Assembly (NCBI GenBank): GCA_003491845.1
Contig: DNBN01000063.1
Span: 1 to 30,814, forward strand
Length of the DNA: 30,814 nt
DNA from: Porticoccaceae bacterium
GTDB lineage: Bacteria > Pseudomonadota > Gammaproteobacteria > Pseudomonadales > Porticoccaceae
Direction: 5' to 3'
Numbering within the stretch: position 1 is the first letter of the stretch; each line of letters opens with the position of its first letter. The translations under genes were made by a program, and so were the position numbers. Below the pieces are notes generated by a model. The model made no database searches, was not told where the DNA came from, and worked only from the letters and a program-made list of their open reading frames with translations. Shown one piece after another: positions 16,444 through 26,248 of this stretch.

Positions 16444-16577
16444 AGTCTTTGAATCTTTACTCTCATCAGCACTTAAATCCATAGTTGTGGTGCCATTTCT
16501 GGCGTTTAGGATGCTAAGGATATAGCATTGTGCCCCTGAGTGATATTAACGTTACAACAAGCTATGTATAAAGTAGT
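16444..16577. promoter_or_regulatory. Divergent rsgA/orn intergenic region
   Basis: This stretch must carry the start signals for the leftward rsgA-rhdA-psd unit and the rightward orn gene because the two are divergent. I could not identify a convincing -35/-10 pair; TATAAA at 16567-16572 is the best -10-like match for orn but would give a very short leader. No RNA gene is visible. Confidence 0.35.
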
Positions 16578-16583
16578 AAAGGA
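16578..16583 (+). promoter_or_regulatory. Shine-Dalgarno AAAGGA fixing the orn start
   Basis: AAAGGA is 7 bases before the ATG at 16591. It rules in favour of this start over the in-frame upstream candidates at 16540 and 16564, and gives a protein of 182 residues, as in E. coli (181). Confidence 0.7.
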
Positions 16584-16590
16584 CAATTTC

Positions 16591-17139
16591 ATGATTAGAG
16601 ACACAACTCTTAATTTAATATGGATTGATTTAGAAATGACAGGGCTAGACCCCCTCAAAGAGCGTATTATTGAAATTGCCACTGTGGTTACAGACCCAAA
16701 TTTAAACGTCTTAGCAGAAGGTCCATCGCTGGTGATTCAGCAACCAGAAAGCCTGTTGGTGAAAATGGACGATTGGAATACCAATCAACATAGAAAATCA
16801 GGGCTTACACAGCGGGTTCTAGCAAGTGATGTAAGTGAAGCAGATGCTATGCAGCAGACTCTTGATTTTTTATCTCAGTGGGTGACCAAAGGTAAGTCTC
16901 CTATGTGTGGTAATTCTATCGGTCAGGATAGGCGGTTTTTAGTACGTTATATGCCTGAGTTAGCTGAGTTTTTTCACTATCGTAATCTTGATGTGAGTAC
17001 TCTTAAAGAGCTTGTGCAACGATGGCGGCCTGACTTGATGGGTGGTTTTGTTAAAAAGGGCAGTCATTTGGCGATGGACGATGTTTATGATTCGATTGCA
17101 GAGCTAGCTTATTACCGAGAAGTTTTCATTCAATCTTAA
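16591..17139 (+). CDS. orn: Oligoribonuclease
   Basis: Orn is a 3'-5' exonuclease that degrades 2-5 nt RNA fragments, including pGpG from cyclic-di-GMP turnover. The DEDDh catalytic set is visible: Asp and Glu in W-I-D-L-E-M-T-G, Asp in S-I-G-Q-D-R-R-F, and His and Asp in H-L-A-M-D-D. The segments A-E-G-P, M-D-D-W-N and [14 protein letters not shown] are near-identical to E. coli Orn. The start at 16591 has a good SD. Orn is alone on the plus strand between rsgA and queG, as in E. coli, and its 3' end overlaps that of queG by 14 bases. Confidence 0.98.
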   Translation: MIRDTTLNLIWIDLEMTGLDPLKERIIEIATVVTDPNLNVLAEGPSLVIQQPESLLVKMDDWNTNQHRKSGLTQRVLASDVSEADAMQQTLDFLSQWVTKGKSPMCGNSIGQDRRFLVRYMPELAEFFHYRNLDVSTLKELVQRWRPDLMGGFVKKGSHLAMDDVYDSIAELAYYREVFIQS

Positions 17140-18214
17140 GTTTTTGCTCTTGTTGTTCAATGGCCCACTGCACGTGTTCTCTGACTAGCGGTGAGGGATG
17201 TTGCTTTCTAGCATTTAGCTGCTTGAGAATATACGTTGAACCTGAAGCGTTACCTAGGCCAATGGCTAGGTTCCTTAGCCAGCGTTCATGGCCTATGCGT
17301 CTGATGGGTGAGCCCTGGGTTTTATCCAGAAACTCCTGGGGATTCCAGCTAAAGAGAGTTGTCAGTAAAGCGTCATTAAGATTATGTCTAGGAGTGAAAT
17401 CTTCTTCTTTGGTCTGGGAGGCAAAACGATTCCATGGACATCTAATTTGACAGTCGTCGCAGCCAAATACCCGATTGCCCATAAGTGGACGAAATTCTTC
17501 TGGAATAGCACCTTTGTGTTCGATGGTTAAGTATGAAATACAACGACGTGCATCTAATACATAGGGCTCTGGGAAAGCATTAGTTGGGCAGGTAGTTATG
17601 CATGCTCGGCATTTTCCACACTTGTTTTCTTGAATTTGATTATCCACAGGGAGTTTAAGTGACGTATAAATTTCACCAAGAAAAAACCAAGATCCTGCGG
17701 ATTCATTTAGTAGCAAGGTGTTTTTCCCAATCCACCCAAGGCCTGCCTGCTGGGCAATCGGCTTTTCCATAACCGGTGCGCTATCGACAAAGGGTCGCTG
17801 CGTTAGATGAAGTTCTGGTAGTTCCCTCTCAATTTTTTTTACTAAAGCGGCTAAACGTTTGCGTATCAGCTTGTGATAATCTCTACCCAAGGCATAACGA
17901 GACACATAGGCCTTATTATCATCTTTCAATACTGCGATCATATTGGTATCAGCTAAATAATCCATTCTAACTGATATGACTCTGACCGTATGATCAACTA
18001 ATTTGTCGACAATATAGCGTTTGTCACCGTGTTCGGCCATCCATGACATTGAGCCTTGAAAGCCTTTCTGCAACCATGACTGCAGTTGCTCAGAGGCCTG
18101 GCTCAAGTCAGGTTCCACAATAGATACCTGTTGAAAACCAAATGATGCACCCCATGCTTTGATTTTTTGGGCTAAATTTTCCATTTTCTGATGATCGCTT
18201 TCAATTTCATGCAT
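17126..18214 (-). CDS. queG: Epoxyqueuosine reductase
   Basis: QueG carries out the last step of queuosine synthesis, reducing epoxyqueuosine in the tRNA wobble position, with cobalamin and two [4Fe-4S] clusters. Seen here are the N-terminal [17 protein letters not shown], the [10 protein letters not shown] segment, [18 protein letters not shown], cluster cysteines in [12 protein letters not shown] and [11 protein letters not shown], and a C-terminal HEAT-like repeat region. I used the ATG at 18214; a GTG at 18268 would add 18 unconserved residues and nearly touch the divergent nnr start, and an ATG at 18184 is also possible. The protein is about 362 residues. Confidence 0.95.
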   Translation of the reverse strand: MHEIESDHQKMENLAQKIKAWGASFGFQQVSIVEPDLSQASEQLQSWLQKGFQGSMSWMAEHGDKRYIVDKLVDHTVRVISVRMDYLADTNMIAVLKDDNKAYVSRYALGRDYHKLIRKRLAALVKKIERELPELHLTQRPFVDSAPVMEKPIAQQAGLGWIGKNTLLLNESAGSWFFLGEIYTSLKLPVDNQIQENKCGKCRACITTCPTNAFPEPYVLDARRCISYLTIEHKGAIPEEFRPLMGNRVFGCDDCQIRCPWNRFASQTKEEDFTPRHNLNDALLTTLFSWNPQEFLDKTQGSPIRRIGHERWLRNLAIGLGNASGSTYILKQLNARKQHPSPLVREHVQWAIEQQEQKLKIE

Positions 18215-18270
18215 GGTTTCAGCGCTATTCTGTTTTATACTACGGTTAATTTTACTGAGATATTTCACTT

Positions 18271-19782
18271 ATGTCGCATTATCTTCTCCAACAATCCTTA
18301 TTAGATACTAAAACGATACAAAATATTGAGCATTTAGCGTGTCAAGAGGCTGATTTTAGTCGTTTTGACTTAATGTACAAAGCAGGTCGCAGTGCTTTTG
18401 ATGAATTGACTGAAAACTTTGCTCCGCTAACGCTGCTACATGTTTTTTGCGGGTCAGGAAATAATGGTGGTGATGGATATGTGGTTGCTCATTTAGCGGC
18501 TCAAGCGGATATTGCTGTTCAGGTTTATGAGTTGGGCGATAAGGCAAAAATGTCCCAACAAACTTTGAAGGCAAGGGCGCTTTGCATTGACGCTAAGGTT
18601 AATTGTCAGCCATTCAATTCGATTTGTTGTTTAGCTGAAGGGGTTATTGTTGACAGTCTTTTAGGTGTCGGATTTGATGGTACTGTGCGTGATAATTATG
18701 CTGAGGCAATTGAGTGTATTAATAGTTCATTACTGCCGGTGCTGTCTATTGATCTGCCGTCAGGTGTAGTTGCAAACACTGGAGCCATACACGATATAGC
18801 GGTTAAGGCGGATGTGACGGTAACGTTTGTTGCGGCAAAGCCAGGATTGTTTACCGGCAGAGGTTCGGCACTCTGTGGAGAGCTAGTTTATGACTCACTG
18901 GATATTACCGAAAGTATTTTACACCAAGCTTTAGTGTCTGCGCGTTTGATGTCACTGGAAGATCTTATTGATTATATGCCGCAGGTAGAAGCGGATGTGC
19001 ATAAAAATCAACGAGGTCACTGCATGGTGATTGGCGGAGATCATGGCACTGGAGGCGCCTCTATTTTGGCTTCACAGGCATGTTTGACTCTAGGGTCAGG
19101 CTTGACAACACTCGCCACTCGTCCGGAGCATGTTTCGGCCTGCTTGGTGCGTCAGCCAGAGATCATGGCTTGTGGTGTTGTTTCCGGCCAGGAGCTTGAA
19201 CCTTTGCTGGGTAAGCCCAATGTTCTTGTGTTGGGTCCAGGGCTTGGTATGTCTTCTTGGTCTGAGCAACTGTTACAGAAAGCTATGTCAACCAATCTTC
19301 CTATGGTTGTTGATGCAGATGCGCTGAATATTATTGCTCAAGGCCGTGTTGTAAAGGACTTAACCAGCAGATCTTGGGTATTTACGCCCCATCCGGGTGA
19401 GGCTGCTCGACTATTGGGCATCAGTGTCAGTGAGGTAGAGCAGGATCGTTTTGCTGCAGTACGCAAGTTGCAAGAGAAATATAATGCCGTGATTGTGCTT
19501 AAGGGAGCGGGGACTCTGGTCTCCGGTGGATTATCACAACCGATTAATATCTGCCCCTACGGTAACCCGGCTATGGCAACCGCCGGTATGGGAGATATCT
19601 TAAGTGGTGTAATTGCGGGGCTTATAGCTCAGGGCGTTGATTTACAAACAGCGGCTGAATTAGGCTGTTGTCTGCATTCTGCCGCGGCTGATATGGCTAT
19701 AGATGAGATGGGGTCCAGAGGTTTAGTTGCGGGAGATATACTGCCTTTTTTAAGTGCCTTACTAAATGATGAGCTCAGCTGA
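18271..19782 (+). CDS. nnr: Bifunctional NAD(P)H-hydrate epimerase / ADP-dependent NAD(P)HX dehydratase
   Basis: This 503-residue enzyme repairs NADHX and NADPHX, hydrated forms of the cofactors. The N-terminal epimerase domain (about 1-220, YjeF_N) has G-S-G-N-N-G-G-D-G-Y-V. The C-terminal dehydratase domain (about 235-500, YjeF_C, ribokinase-like) has V-I-G-G-D-H-G-T-G-G-A, V-D-A-D-A-L-N, T-P-H-P-G-E-A-A-R-L-L-G and T-A-G-M-G-D-I-L-S-G-V-I-A-G-L. Both active halves look complete. The stop and the tsaE start share one base in TGATG, so tsaE is probably coupled. This opens the long plus-strand run to hflC, as in E. coli. Confidence 0.97.
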   Translation: MSHYLLQQSLLDTKTIQNIEHLACQEADFSRFDLMYKAGRSAFDELTENFAPLTLLHVFCGSGNNGGDGYVVAHLAAQADIAVQVYELGDKAKMSQQTLKARALCIDAKVNCQPFNSICCLAEGVIVDSLLGVGFDGTVRDNYAEAIECINSSLLPVLSIDLPSGVVANTGAIHDIAVKADVTVTFVAAKPGLFTGRGSALCGELVYDSLDITESILHQALVSARLMSLEDLIDYMPQVEADVHKNQRGHCMVIGGDHGTGGASILASQACLTLGSGLTTLATRPEHVSACLVRQPEIMACGVVSGQELEPLLGKPNVLVLGPGLGMSSWSEQLLQKAMSTNLPMVVDADALNIIAQGRVVKDLTSRSWVFTPHPGEAARLLGISVSEVEQDRFAAVRKLQEKYNAVIVLKGAGTLVSGGLSQPINICPYGNPAMATAGMGDILSGVIAGLIAQGVDLQTAAELGCCLHSAAADMAIDEMGSRGLVAGDILPFLSALLNDELS

Positions 19783-20273
19783 TGACTGATGTTAAAACTA
19801 TATCCGAAGGTTATTGTGTTGAACTTATAAACGAAACTGAGATGGTAGAATTTGGTCATCGTTTGGCAGGGCATCTCACCTATGGCATGATCATTACATT
19901 AAATGGAGACCTAGGTGCAGGTAAGACCACCTTATCTCGTGGTTTGTTGCAAGCTCTTGGGCATAAAGGTCCTGTCAAAAGCCCGACTTACACTCTTGTT
20001 GAACCCTATGAGTTACCTTTTGGAAAAGTGTATCATTTTGATCTATATCGCGTTAATGATCCTCAGGAACTTGAATATATCGGCTTTTCTGATTATCTTG
20101 AAAGATCAGCACTCAGTCTTATTGAATGGCCAGAACGCGGAGGCGAATATTTGCAAACAGTTGATCTGGCGCTTGATATTGAACATCTTTTAGCGGGGCG
20201 GAAACTAGTCCTATCCTGGCAAACAGTCAAGGGTGAGACTGTGTTGAATAATCTTAGGGACACTAGTCCTTAA
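19782..20273 (+). CDS. tsaE: tRNA threonylcarbamoyladenosine biosynthesis ATPase TsaE
   Basis: TsaE is the small ATPase that works with TsaB and TsaD to make the t6A37 modification on ANN-decoding tRNAs. The 163-residue protein has Walker A G-D-L-G-A-G-K-T-T, then S-P-T-Y-T-L-V-E-P-Y, H-F-D-L-Y-R-V, E-L-E-Y-I-G-F and I-E-W-P-E-R-G, all standard for the family. Its ATG overlaps the nnr stop by one base. Confidence 0.97.
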   Translation: MTDVKTISEGYCVELINETEMVEFGHRLAGHLTYGMIITLNGDLGAGKTTLSRGLLQALGHKGPVKSPTYTLVEPYELPFGKVYHFDLYRVNDPQELEYIGFSDYLERSALSLIEWPERGGEYLQTVDLALDIEHLLAGRKLVLSWQTVKGETVLNNLRDTSP

Positions 20274-20294
20274 GTGTGGGTTATTTAAATCCTT

Positions 20295-20299
20295 GGAGG
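20295..20299 (+). promoter_or_regulatory. Shine-Dalgarno GGAGG that fixes the amiB start
   Basis: GGAGG at 20295-20299 overlaps the longest possible TTG start (20293), so that start cannot be used. It sits 11 bases before the ATG at 20311 and 8 bases before a TTG at 20308; either gives the same protein to within one residue. Confidence 0.65.
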
Positions 20300-20310
20300 C
20301 GAGTCTGTTG

Positions 20311-21654
20311 ATGATAATGGGTGATAACCTAACGATAAGATTGTCACGACTGGTCATCCATTGGTTGGTACCTATTGTGTTACTGATGCCGTTCTATAGC
20401 TGGGCTGCGTCAGTAGAGTCTAGTCGAATTTGGCGGTCACCTGAGAGTACTCGTTTGGTGTTGGATTTGAGCGATAAGGTCGAGCATCAAATAATCGTAC
20501 TTAAAAATCCTCATCGTCTGGTGATCGATATAGCTAATGTAACCTTGAGAACAAGCTTCGATACGTTAAAACTCAGCAATAATCCCATAGTTAATATTCG
20601 GCATGCACCGCGTAATAAAAACGACTTGCGTATTGTTTTGGATTTAGACAGTGCGGTAAATCCCAAAAGTTTCACCTTGCCTGCTAATTCCCAGTATGGT
20701 CATCGACTCGTGGTTGATCTTTTTGATAAGCAGCAAGTCATAAGTAAAACCATTGAAAAAATTGTCACAGTCAACGATAGAAAAATCATTATCGCTATTG
20801 ATGCAGGACATGGCGGAGAGGACCCCGGAGCGTCAGGGCCTAACCGATTACGTGAAAAACGGATTGTACTGCAGATTGCTAAACGCCTTGAGAAATTGCT
20901 GGACAATAGCCCTTATTTTGAAGGAGTGTTGGTTAGAACTGGGGACTATTATGTAGGACTTCGAAAGCGCACGGAAATAGCCCATAAAGAGCAGGCAGAT
21001 TTTTTGGTTTCTATTCATGCCGATGGATTCAAAGACCCTCGGGTAAGCGGTGCCTCGGTTTACGCCCTCTCCACTAAGGGTGCATCGAGTGAAGCGGCTA
21101 GGTATTTGGCAGCCTCAGCAAATCGCTCAGATTTAATAGGCGGCGCAAGTAATCTTAGTCTAGATGATAAAGATGATGTGCTGGCAAGCATTCTTTTAGA
21201 TCTGTCGATGAATGAAATGTTACGGAGTAGCCTTAACGCGGGTTCTTACGTCGTTAAAGAGATGAGCAAAGTTGCCAAACTACATAAAAAGAACGTTGAG
21301 CAAGCCGGTTTTATAGTGCTCAAGTCCCCAGATATACCGTCATTATTGATTGAAACGGGTTTTATTTCTAACCCTAAAGAAGCCAAAAAGCTTAGCACTG
21401 GTGCCTATCAGCAGAAAATGGCTGGGGCTATTTTTGAGGGACTCGCAGATTATTATGATGACCATCCTCCGGTGGGAAGTTTATTGTCGACTAAGAACGA
21501 CAAATCGCCCAAAACCTATGTGGTTGTTCGGGGAGACACTCTTTCTCATATCGCGCAGCGAAACGGTATTTCGACAATAAAAATACAGCGTTTTAATGGC
21601 CTGTCATCACCTTCTATTCGTGTCGGCCAGACAATATTAATTCCATCAATATGA
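20311..21654 (+). CDS. amiB: N-acetylmuramoyl-L-alanine amidase with AMIN and LysM domains
   Basis: This periplasmic zinc amidase cuts the stem peptide from muramic acid and helps daughter cells separate. Order: signal peptide ending near Y-S-W-A-A-S (residue about 31), an AMIN domain at about 33-140 that in relatives targets septal peptidoglycan, the Amidase_3 domain at about 160-375, and a C-terminal LysM at about 397-445 (Y-V-V-V-R-G-D-T-L-S-H-I-A). Zinc and catalytic residues are visible in D-A-G-H-G-G, the Glu of R-E-K-R, S-I-H-A-D and E-T-G-F-I-S-N-P. A helical insertion (about 255-310, containing D-D-K-D-D-V-L-A-S-I-L-L-D-L) matches the EnvC/NlpD-controlled regulatory helix of AmiB/C-type enzymes. 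tsaE is upstream, mutL downstream. Confidence 0.95.
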   Translation: MIMGDNLTIRLSRLVIHWLVPIVLLMPFYSWAASVESSRIWRSPESTRLVLDLSDKVEHQIIVLKNPHRLVIDIANVTLRTSFDTLKLSNNPIVNIRHAPRNKNDLRIVLDLDSAVNPKSFTLPANSQYGHRLVVDLFDKQQVISKTIEKIVTVNDRKIIIAIDAGHGGEDPGASGPNRLREKRIVLQIAKRLEKLLDNSPYFEGVLVRTGDYYVGLRKRTEIAHKEQADFLVSIHADGFKDPRVSGASVYALSTKGASSEAARYLAASANRSDLIGGASNLSLDDKDDVLASILLDLSMNEMLRSSLNAGSYVVKEMSKVAKLHKKNVEQAGFIVLKSPDIPSLLIETGFISNPKEAKKLSTGAYQQKMAGAIFEGLADYYDDHPPVGSLLSTKNDKSPKTYVVVRGDTLSHIAQRNGISTIKIQRFNGLSSPSIRVGQTILIPSI

Positions 21655-21695
21655 GATGTTAAGGTAAATGATGCATTCTTTAAAGGCAGTTTCCA

Positions 21696-23510
21696 ATGTC
21701 TAAAATACAAATTTTAAGTCCACAGCTTGCTAATCAAATAGCTGCAGGTGAGGTAGTTGAGCGCCCCTCTTCGGTGTTGAAAGAGCTCTGCGAGAATAGC
21801 CTTGATGCAGGCGCTACAAGAATTGATGTTGAAATAGAGCAGGGTGGCATCAAACTGATTAAAGTTCGAGATGATGGTTGTGGAATTCCAGAAGGCCAAT
21901 TACCTTTGGCACTTAGTCGTCACGCCACGAGTAAAATAACCCATCTGGAAGATCTAGAGTCAGTATCTACTCTTGGGTTTCGGGGTGAGGCTTTGGCTAG
22001 TATCGCTTCTGTATCACGACTTGCAATGACCTCTAATAATGGTCCAGTAGGAGGCTGGAAGGCAGTATCTGAGGGGCGAGATATGCAGGTACGATTGGAG
22101 CCAGCGCCTCATCCTCCGGGAACATCAGTAGAGGTGAGAGACTTATTTTTCAATACGCCTGCGCGACGCAAGTTTCTGCGCACAGAGAATACCGAGTACA
22201 AGCGCATTGATGATGGGCTAAAAAAACTAGCATTAAGTCGCATGGATGTGTCTTTCAGTCTAAAGCACAATCAAAAGGTGCAATTTAATTTACGTGCCGC
22301 TAGAAGCCAACTAGAACAAGAAAAACGCGTGGCAGATCTTTGTGGTCCGGTATTTATGGAGCAGGCACTCTTGGTTGATAATAACCGCACGGGGATCCGA
22401 CTATGGGGGTGGATAGGGCTACCAACCTTCTCTCGGAGCCAAGCTGATTTACAGTACTTTTTTGTCAATGGTCGGTCAATCCGCGATAAAGTGGTATCTC
22501 ATGCAGTGCGTCAAGCATACCAAGATGTTTTGTATCATGGACGACATCCAGCCTTTGTCCTATTTCTAGAAATTTTACCCTCAGAGGTGGATGTTAATGT
22601 GCACCCTACCAAGCATGAGGTTCGTTTTCGTGATAGCGGGAGCATCCATAGTTTTGTGGCCAGCACGTTGAAAAAAGCGCTAGCCACTGATCGCCCACAA
22701 GACCACTTATCGGGGGGTGCATTAGAGGATAACCCAGCGGAGGACTACCGACAGCAAGCCCAGATGTCCAATGATCAAAGTATGCTCCCTCTTGCATCTA
22801 ATTCCTCACATAATTATCGACCGTCATGGCCCCAAGCAGCCTCTTTGTCGATTAATGAGACAATTGCTGGTGTTCAAAATTTATACTCGTTGGGTATGGA
22901 GGGTAGTGAAGAGGCAATAGGAGAAATACCTCCACTTGGATTTGCTATTGCTCAGCTTAAAGGAGTATTTATTCTTGCTGAGAATACTCACGGACTGATT
23001 ATTATTGATATGCATGCCGCGCATGAGCGAATTATCTATGAGCGGATGAAAAAAGCCTTCGATCATGAAGGGTTGGTTTCTCAGCCATTATTAGTGCCTG
23101 AAAGTTTAGCCGTGAGCCAACGAGAAGCTGACAGGGTGGATATGCACCAGTCTGTTTTTACCCAGTTGGGCTTTAATGTCCAACGGGCAGGACTCGAAAG
23201 CATCATTGTGCGAGAGATTCCAGCTATTTTGCGTGGCTCCCAAGTAGAGGGTTTGCTCAGAGATGTTTTGTCAGACTTACTGGAGTATGGTAGCTCAGCT
23301 CGAATAAGGAACCATATTAATGATATTTTATCGACCATGGCGTGTCATGGGTCTGTTCGCGCTAATCGAAAACTAACGATTCCAGAAATGAATGCATTGC
23401 TCAGAGACATGGAAATAACTGAGCGCAGTGGACAGTGTAACCATGGTCGACCTACTTGGTCTCAGCTTAGTTTAGAAGAACTTGATAAATTGTTTCTTCG
23501 GGGTCGTTAG
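21696..23510 (+). CDS. mutL: DNA mismatch repair protein MutL (endonuclease type)
   Basis: The 604-residue protein couples mismatch recognition by MutS to strand removal. The N-terminal GHKL ATPase (about 1-330) has [12 protein letters not shown]-x-E-N-S-L-D-A-G, D-D-G-C-G-I and [11 protein letters not shown] variable linker (about 335-420) joins the C-terminal dimerisation domain. That domain has [12 protein letters not shown] at 438-449, matching the metal-binding endonuclease motif DQHA(X)2E(X)4E apart from Met for Gln, and Q-C-N-H-G-R-P near 579. E. coli MutL lacks this motif and relies on MutH, so strand cutting here is probably by MutL itself. miaA starts on the base after the stop. Confidence 0.97.
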   Translation: MSKIQILSPQLANQIAAGEVVERPSSVLKELCENSLDAGATRIDVEIEQGGIKLIKVRDDGCGIPEGQLPLALSRHATSKITHLEDLESVSTLGFRGEALASIASVSRLAMTSNNGPVGGWKAVSEGRDMQVRLEPAPHPPGTSVEVRDLFFNTPARRKFLRTENTEYKRIDDGLKKLALSRMDVSFSLKHNQKVQFNLRAARSQLEQEKRVADLCGPVFMEQALLVDNNRTGIRLWGWIGLPTFSRSQADLQYFFVNGRSIRDKVVSHAVRQAYQDVLYHGRHPAFVLFLEILPSEVDVNVHPTKHEVRFRDSGSIHSFVASTLKKALATDRPQDHLSGGALEDNPAEDYRQQAQMSNDQSMLPLASNSSHNYRPSWPQAASLSINETIAGVQNLYSLGMEGSEEAIGEIPPLGFAIAQLKGVFILAENTHGLIIIDMHAAHERIIYERMKKAFDHEGLVSQPLLVPESLAVSQREADRVDMHQSVFTQLGFNVQRAGLESIIVREIPAILRGSQVEGLLRDVLSDLLEYGSSARIRNHINDILSTMACHGSVRANRKLTIPEMNALLRDMEITERSGQCNHGRPTWSQLSLEELDKLFLRGR

Positions 23511-24518
23511 ATGGTAACAAAAAAGCCTAATTCTCTGCCGTCAGCTATCTTTATCATGGGTCCAACAGCATCTGGTAAAACAGACTTAGCAATGGCATTA
23601 AGGCAGTATTTGCCCGTTGATATTATTAGCGTGGATTCGGCACAAATATATCGGAATTTAGATATTGGTAGTGCTAAAGCAGATGCTGCAACACTGCGAA
23701 AACATCCTCATAGAATGATAGATATAAGGGATCCAAGCCACGCTTATAGCGTTGCCGAGTTTGTGGTCGAAGCGCGCCAGCATATGGCCAACATAACCGC
23801 TGCGGGGAGAATACCTCTATTGGTCGGCGGGACAATGCTGTATTTTAAAATGTTGTTTGATGGATTATCTGATCTTCCTGAGGCAGACCAAAAGGTTAGG
23901 CAAGAAATACAGCTGCAAGCTGATTCTGTAGGCTGGGGAATGGTCTATCGTGAATTACAAAAAGTTGATCCATTAACTGCATCTAAATTACATCCAAACC
24001 ACTCCCAGCGTATTCAACGGGCACTAGAGGTCTATAAACTGACCGGAGTTCCACTGTCAACGTTACAGCTAGAAAGCAGAGGTATGGGCGTTAACAAAGA
24101 TTACAATGTTGTGCAGATAGCAATGATGGCATCCAATCGCACACTTCTACACGCGCGTATTGAAGAACGTTTTCACTGTATGATTGAACAGGGCCTTTTA
24201 GCCGAGGTTCAGTCGCTCTATCATCGTGGAGATCTGACCCTCGATCTGCCCTCTATTCGTGCCGCTGGCTATCAGCAACTTTGGCGACATTTAAATGGCG
24301 AATATAGTTTGGATGATGCAGTACAAAAAGCTATTTTTGCCAGCCGGCAATTGGCTAAAAGACAGATTACTTGGTTGAAAAAATGGTCAGGTAGCCATGA
24401 AGTTTACATCGATGACCAGAAACGTTGTTATAGCTCTGGAATAATCTGTAATGAAAGCTTGAAAATATTTCGCCAGCACCTCATATTACCAGCACTGCAC
24501 ACAGGGATGGTGTATTAG
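23511..24518 (+). CDS. miaA: tRNA dimethylallyltransferase
   Basis: MiaA adds a dimethylallyl group to A37 of tRNAs that read UNN codons. The 335-residue protein shows the P-loop G-P-T-A-S-G-K-T-D, V-D-S-A-Q-I-Y-R-N-L-D-I-G-S-A-K, P-H-R-M-I-D-I-R-D-P, Y-S-V-A-E-F, V-G-G-T-M-L-Y-F and R-A-A-G-Y-Q-Q-L-W. It starts on the base after the mutL stop and precedes hfq by 79 bases, the same order as in E. coli, where hfq has promoters within and near miaA. Confidence 0.97.
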   Translation: MVTKKPNSLPSAIFIMGPTASGKTDLAMALRQYLPVDIISVDSAQIYRNLDIGSAKADAATLRKHPHRMIDIRDPSHAYSVAEFVVEARQHMANITAAGRIPLLVGGTMLYFKMLFDGLSDLPEADQKVRQEIQLQADSVGWGMVYRELQKVDPLTASKLHPNHSQRIQRALEVYKLTGVPLSTLQLESRGMGVNKDYNVVQIAMMASNRTLLHARIEERFHCMIEQGLLAEVQSLYHRGDLTLDLPSIRAAGYQQLWRHLNGEYSLDDAVQKAIFASRQLAKRQITWLKKWSGSHEVYIDDQKRCYSSGIICNESLKIFRQHLILPALHTGMVY

Positions 24519-24597
24519 TTAGTGGACCGCAATCCTACTAGCGTTTTTTGCTGTGATTATTGCAGCCTATATTGGAAGTCAATAAGGAGAAATCAAC

Positions 24598-24879
24598 ATG
24601 TCAAAAGGTAACAACTTACAAGACCCTTTTCTAAACGTTTTGCGCAAAGAGAAAGTTGCCGTGTCAATTTTTTTAGTCAACGGAATTAAACTTCAGGGAC
24701 AAGTTGAGTCCTTCGACCAGTTTGTTGTGTTGTTAAAAAATACAGTTAGTCAAATGGTTTACAAGCACGCTATCTCCACAATTGTTCCCTCGCGTGTGGT
24801 TCGGTTGCCCACCAGTGGTAATGATACCCAAGAGGGGATGGCTGAGGAATTAGGTAACGGCGGCGGACAAAACTACTAG
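24598..24879 (+). CDS. hfq: RNA chaperone Hfq
   Basis: Hfq forms a hexameric ring that pairs small RNAs with mRNAs. The Sm1 motif ([13 protein letters not shown]) and Sm2 motif ([10 protein letters not shown]) are intact. Residues for proximal-face U binding (Q-D-P-F near the N-terminus, Y-K-H) are present. The 93-residue length gives a short acidic, glycine-rich tail ending [15 protein letters not shown] (24584-24590) is a strong SD 7 bases before the ATG. Confidence 0.99.
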   Translation: MSKGNNLQDPFLNVLRKEKVAVSIFLVNGIKLQGQVESFDQFVVLLKNTVSQMVYKHAISTIVPSRVVRLPTSGNDTQEGMAEELGNGGGQNY

Positions 24880-24882
24880 TCA

Positions 24883-26178
24883 GTGGCGTTGTTTTTTGAG
24901 CGACCAGAGTCAGGCGAAAAAGCAGTCTTAGTTCATGTGAAGCTTAATAGTGAGTCTGAACCTGAGGATCCTAGGGAGTTTGAAGAGCTGGTGCTTGCTG
25001 CTGGCGGTGATCCTGTGGATTTTATTACTGGATCACGCCAGTCACCTAGCGCGAAATTTTTCATTGGCACCGGAAAACTTGAAGAAGTAAAGGTGTCGGT
25101 GAACGCTGCAAAAGCACAGCTGGTGATTTTTAATCATAACCTCTCTCCGAGTCAAGAGAGAAATCTTGAGGCTGAGTTGCAGTGTCGTGTGCTGGATAGA
25201 ACCGGTCTTATCTTAGATATTTTTGCCCAGCGAGCGCGAACCCATGAAGGCAAACTGCAGGTTGAGTTAGCCCAACTCCAGCATCTGTCGTCACGGTTAG
25301 TTCGTGGCTGGACTCACCTTGAACGTCAGAAAGGTGGTATCGGTATGCGTGGACCTGGGGAGACTCAACTTGAGTCGGATCGGCGCATGGTGCGCGATCG
25401 TATTAAGCTTATAGAAAACCGATTGGGAAAAGTGCGAAAGCAGCGCGATCAAGGCAGGCGTGGTAGAAAACGATCTGATATACCGACGGTGTCGCTGGTC
25501 GGTTATACCAATGCTGGCAAATCCACCTTATTCAACGCCATTACTCAAGCAGATGTATTTGTGGCAAATCAGTTGTTTGCTACCCTAGATCCGACTATGC
25601 GACGGGTGGATCTGCGCGATGTTGGATCTGTTATTTTTGCTGATACAGTAGGTTTCATTAGTCATCTTCCGCATCGATTAGTCGATGCCTTTCGCGCGAC
25701 ATTGGAAGAGGCTGCGTCGGCTGATTTGCTGTTGCATATTATGGATGCCGCTGCTGAGGATCGCGGTACTAACGTGTTAAGAGTTAATGAAGTACTGAAA
25801 GAAATCGATGCAGATCAGTTGCCAACCTTGATGGTTTACAACAAAGTTGATCTCTTGGATGACCCACATCCTCGCATCGACCGTAATGAAGATGGTGTTC
25901 CAATTGCTGTTTGGGTCTCGGCCCTTACTGGAGAGGGTTTATCTCTTTTACTTACGGCGATTGGGGAGCGCCTTCCTGCAAAAACAGTACATAAATACCT
26001 GATGCTTAAGCCGCATCAGGGTAAATTGCGGTCTGCCTTTTTTGGTTGTAAGGCGGTGGTGGGTGAAAAAATTGAAGAAAATGGCGACATCCAATTGGAA
26101 ATTAGGCTGCCAGAGACAGATTTATTTCGCATTTTGAAAAATGCTGACTTGAAATTACATGATTTAGTCACAAAATAA
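24883..26178 (+). CDS. hflX: GTPase HflX, ribosome rescue factor
   Basis: HflX is a ribosome-associated GTPase that splits stalled 70S ribosomes under stress. The N-terminal HflX domain (about 1-195) contains D-R-T-G-L-I-L-D-I-F-A-Q-R-A-R-T and G-G-I-G-M-R-G-P-G-E-T-Q-L-E. The GTPase domain has G-Y-T-N-A-G-K-S-T-L-F-N (G1), D-T-V-G-F-I (G3) and N-K-V-D (G4). The start is a GTG at 24883, three bases after the hfq stop, with no clear SD, so it may depend on translation through hfq. The 431-residue length is normal. Confidence 0.97.
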   Translation: MALFFERPESGEKAVLVHVKLNSESEPEDPREFEELVLAAGGDPVDFITGSRQSPSAKFFIGTGKLEEVKVSVNAAKAQLVIFNHNLSPSQERNLEAELQCRVLDRTGLILDIFAQRARTHEGKLQVELAQLQHLSSRLVRGWTHLERQKGGIGMRGPGETQLESDRRMVRDRIKLIENRLGKVRKQRDQGRRGRKRSDIPTVSLVGYTNAGKSTLFNAITQADVFVANQLFATLDPTMRRVDLRDVGSVIFADTVGFISHLPHRLVDAFRATLEEAASADLLLHIMDAAAEDRGTNVLRVNEVLKEIDADQLPTLMVYNKVDLLDDPHPRIDRNEDGVPIAVWVSALTGEGLSLLLTAIGERLPAKTVHKYLMLKPHQGKLRSAFFGCKAVVGEKIEENGDIQLEIRLPETDLFRILKNADLKLHDLVTK

Positions 26179-26248
26179 CCATCTAGTGGTAGACTAAAGT
26201 ATGCGAGATACCCGAAGAAACAAACTAATTATATAACTGGAGAATAAT

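Noticed and set aside
18215..18268. GTG start for queG at 18268
   Set aside because: The extra 18 residues have no counterpart in QueG proteins and the start would be 2 bases from the divergent nnr ATG.
20293..20310. TTG start for amiB at 20293
   Set aside because: It overlaps the GGAGG Shine-Dalgarno sequence that serves the start at 20308/20311.
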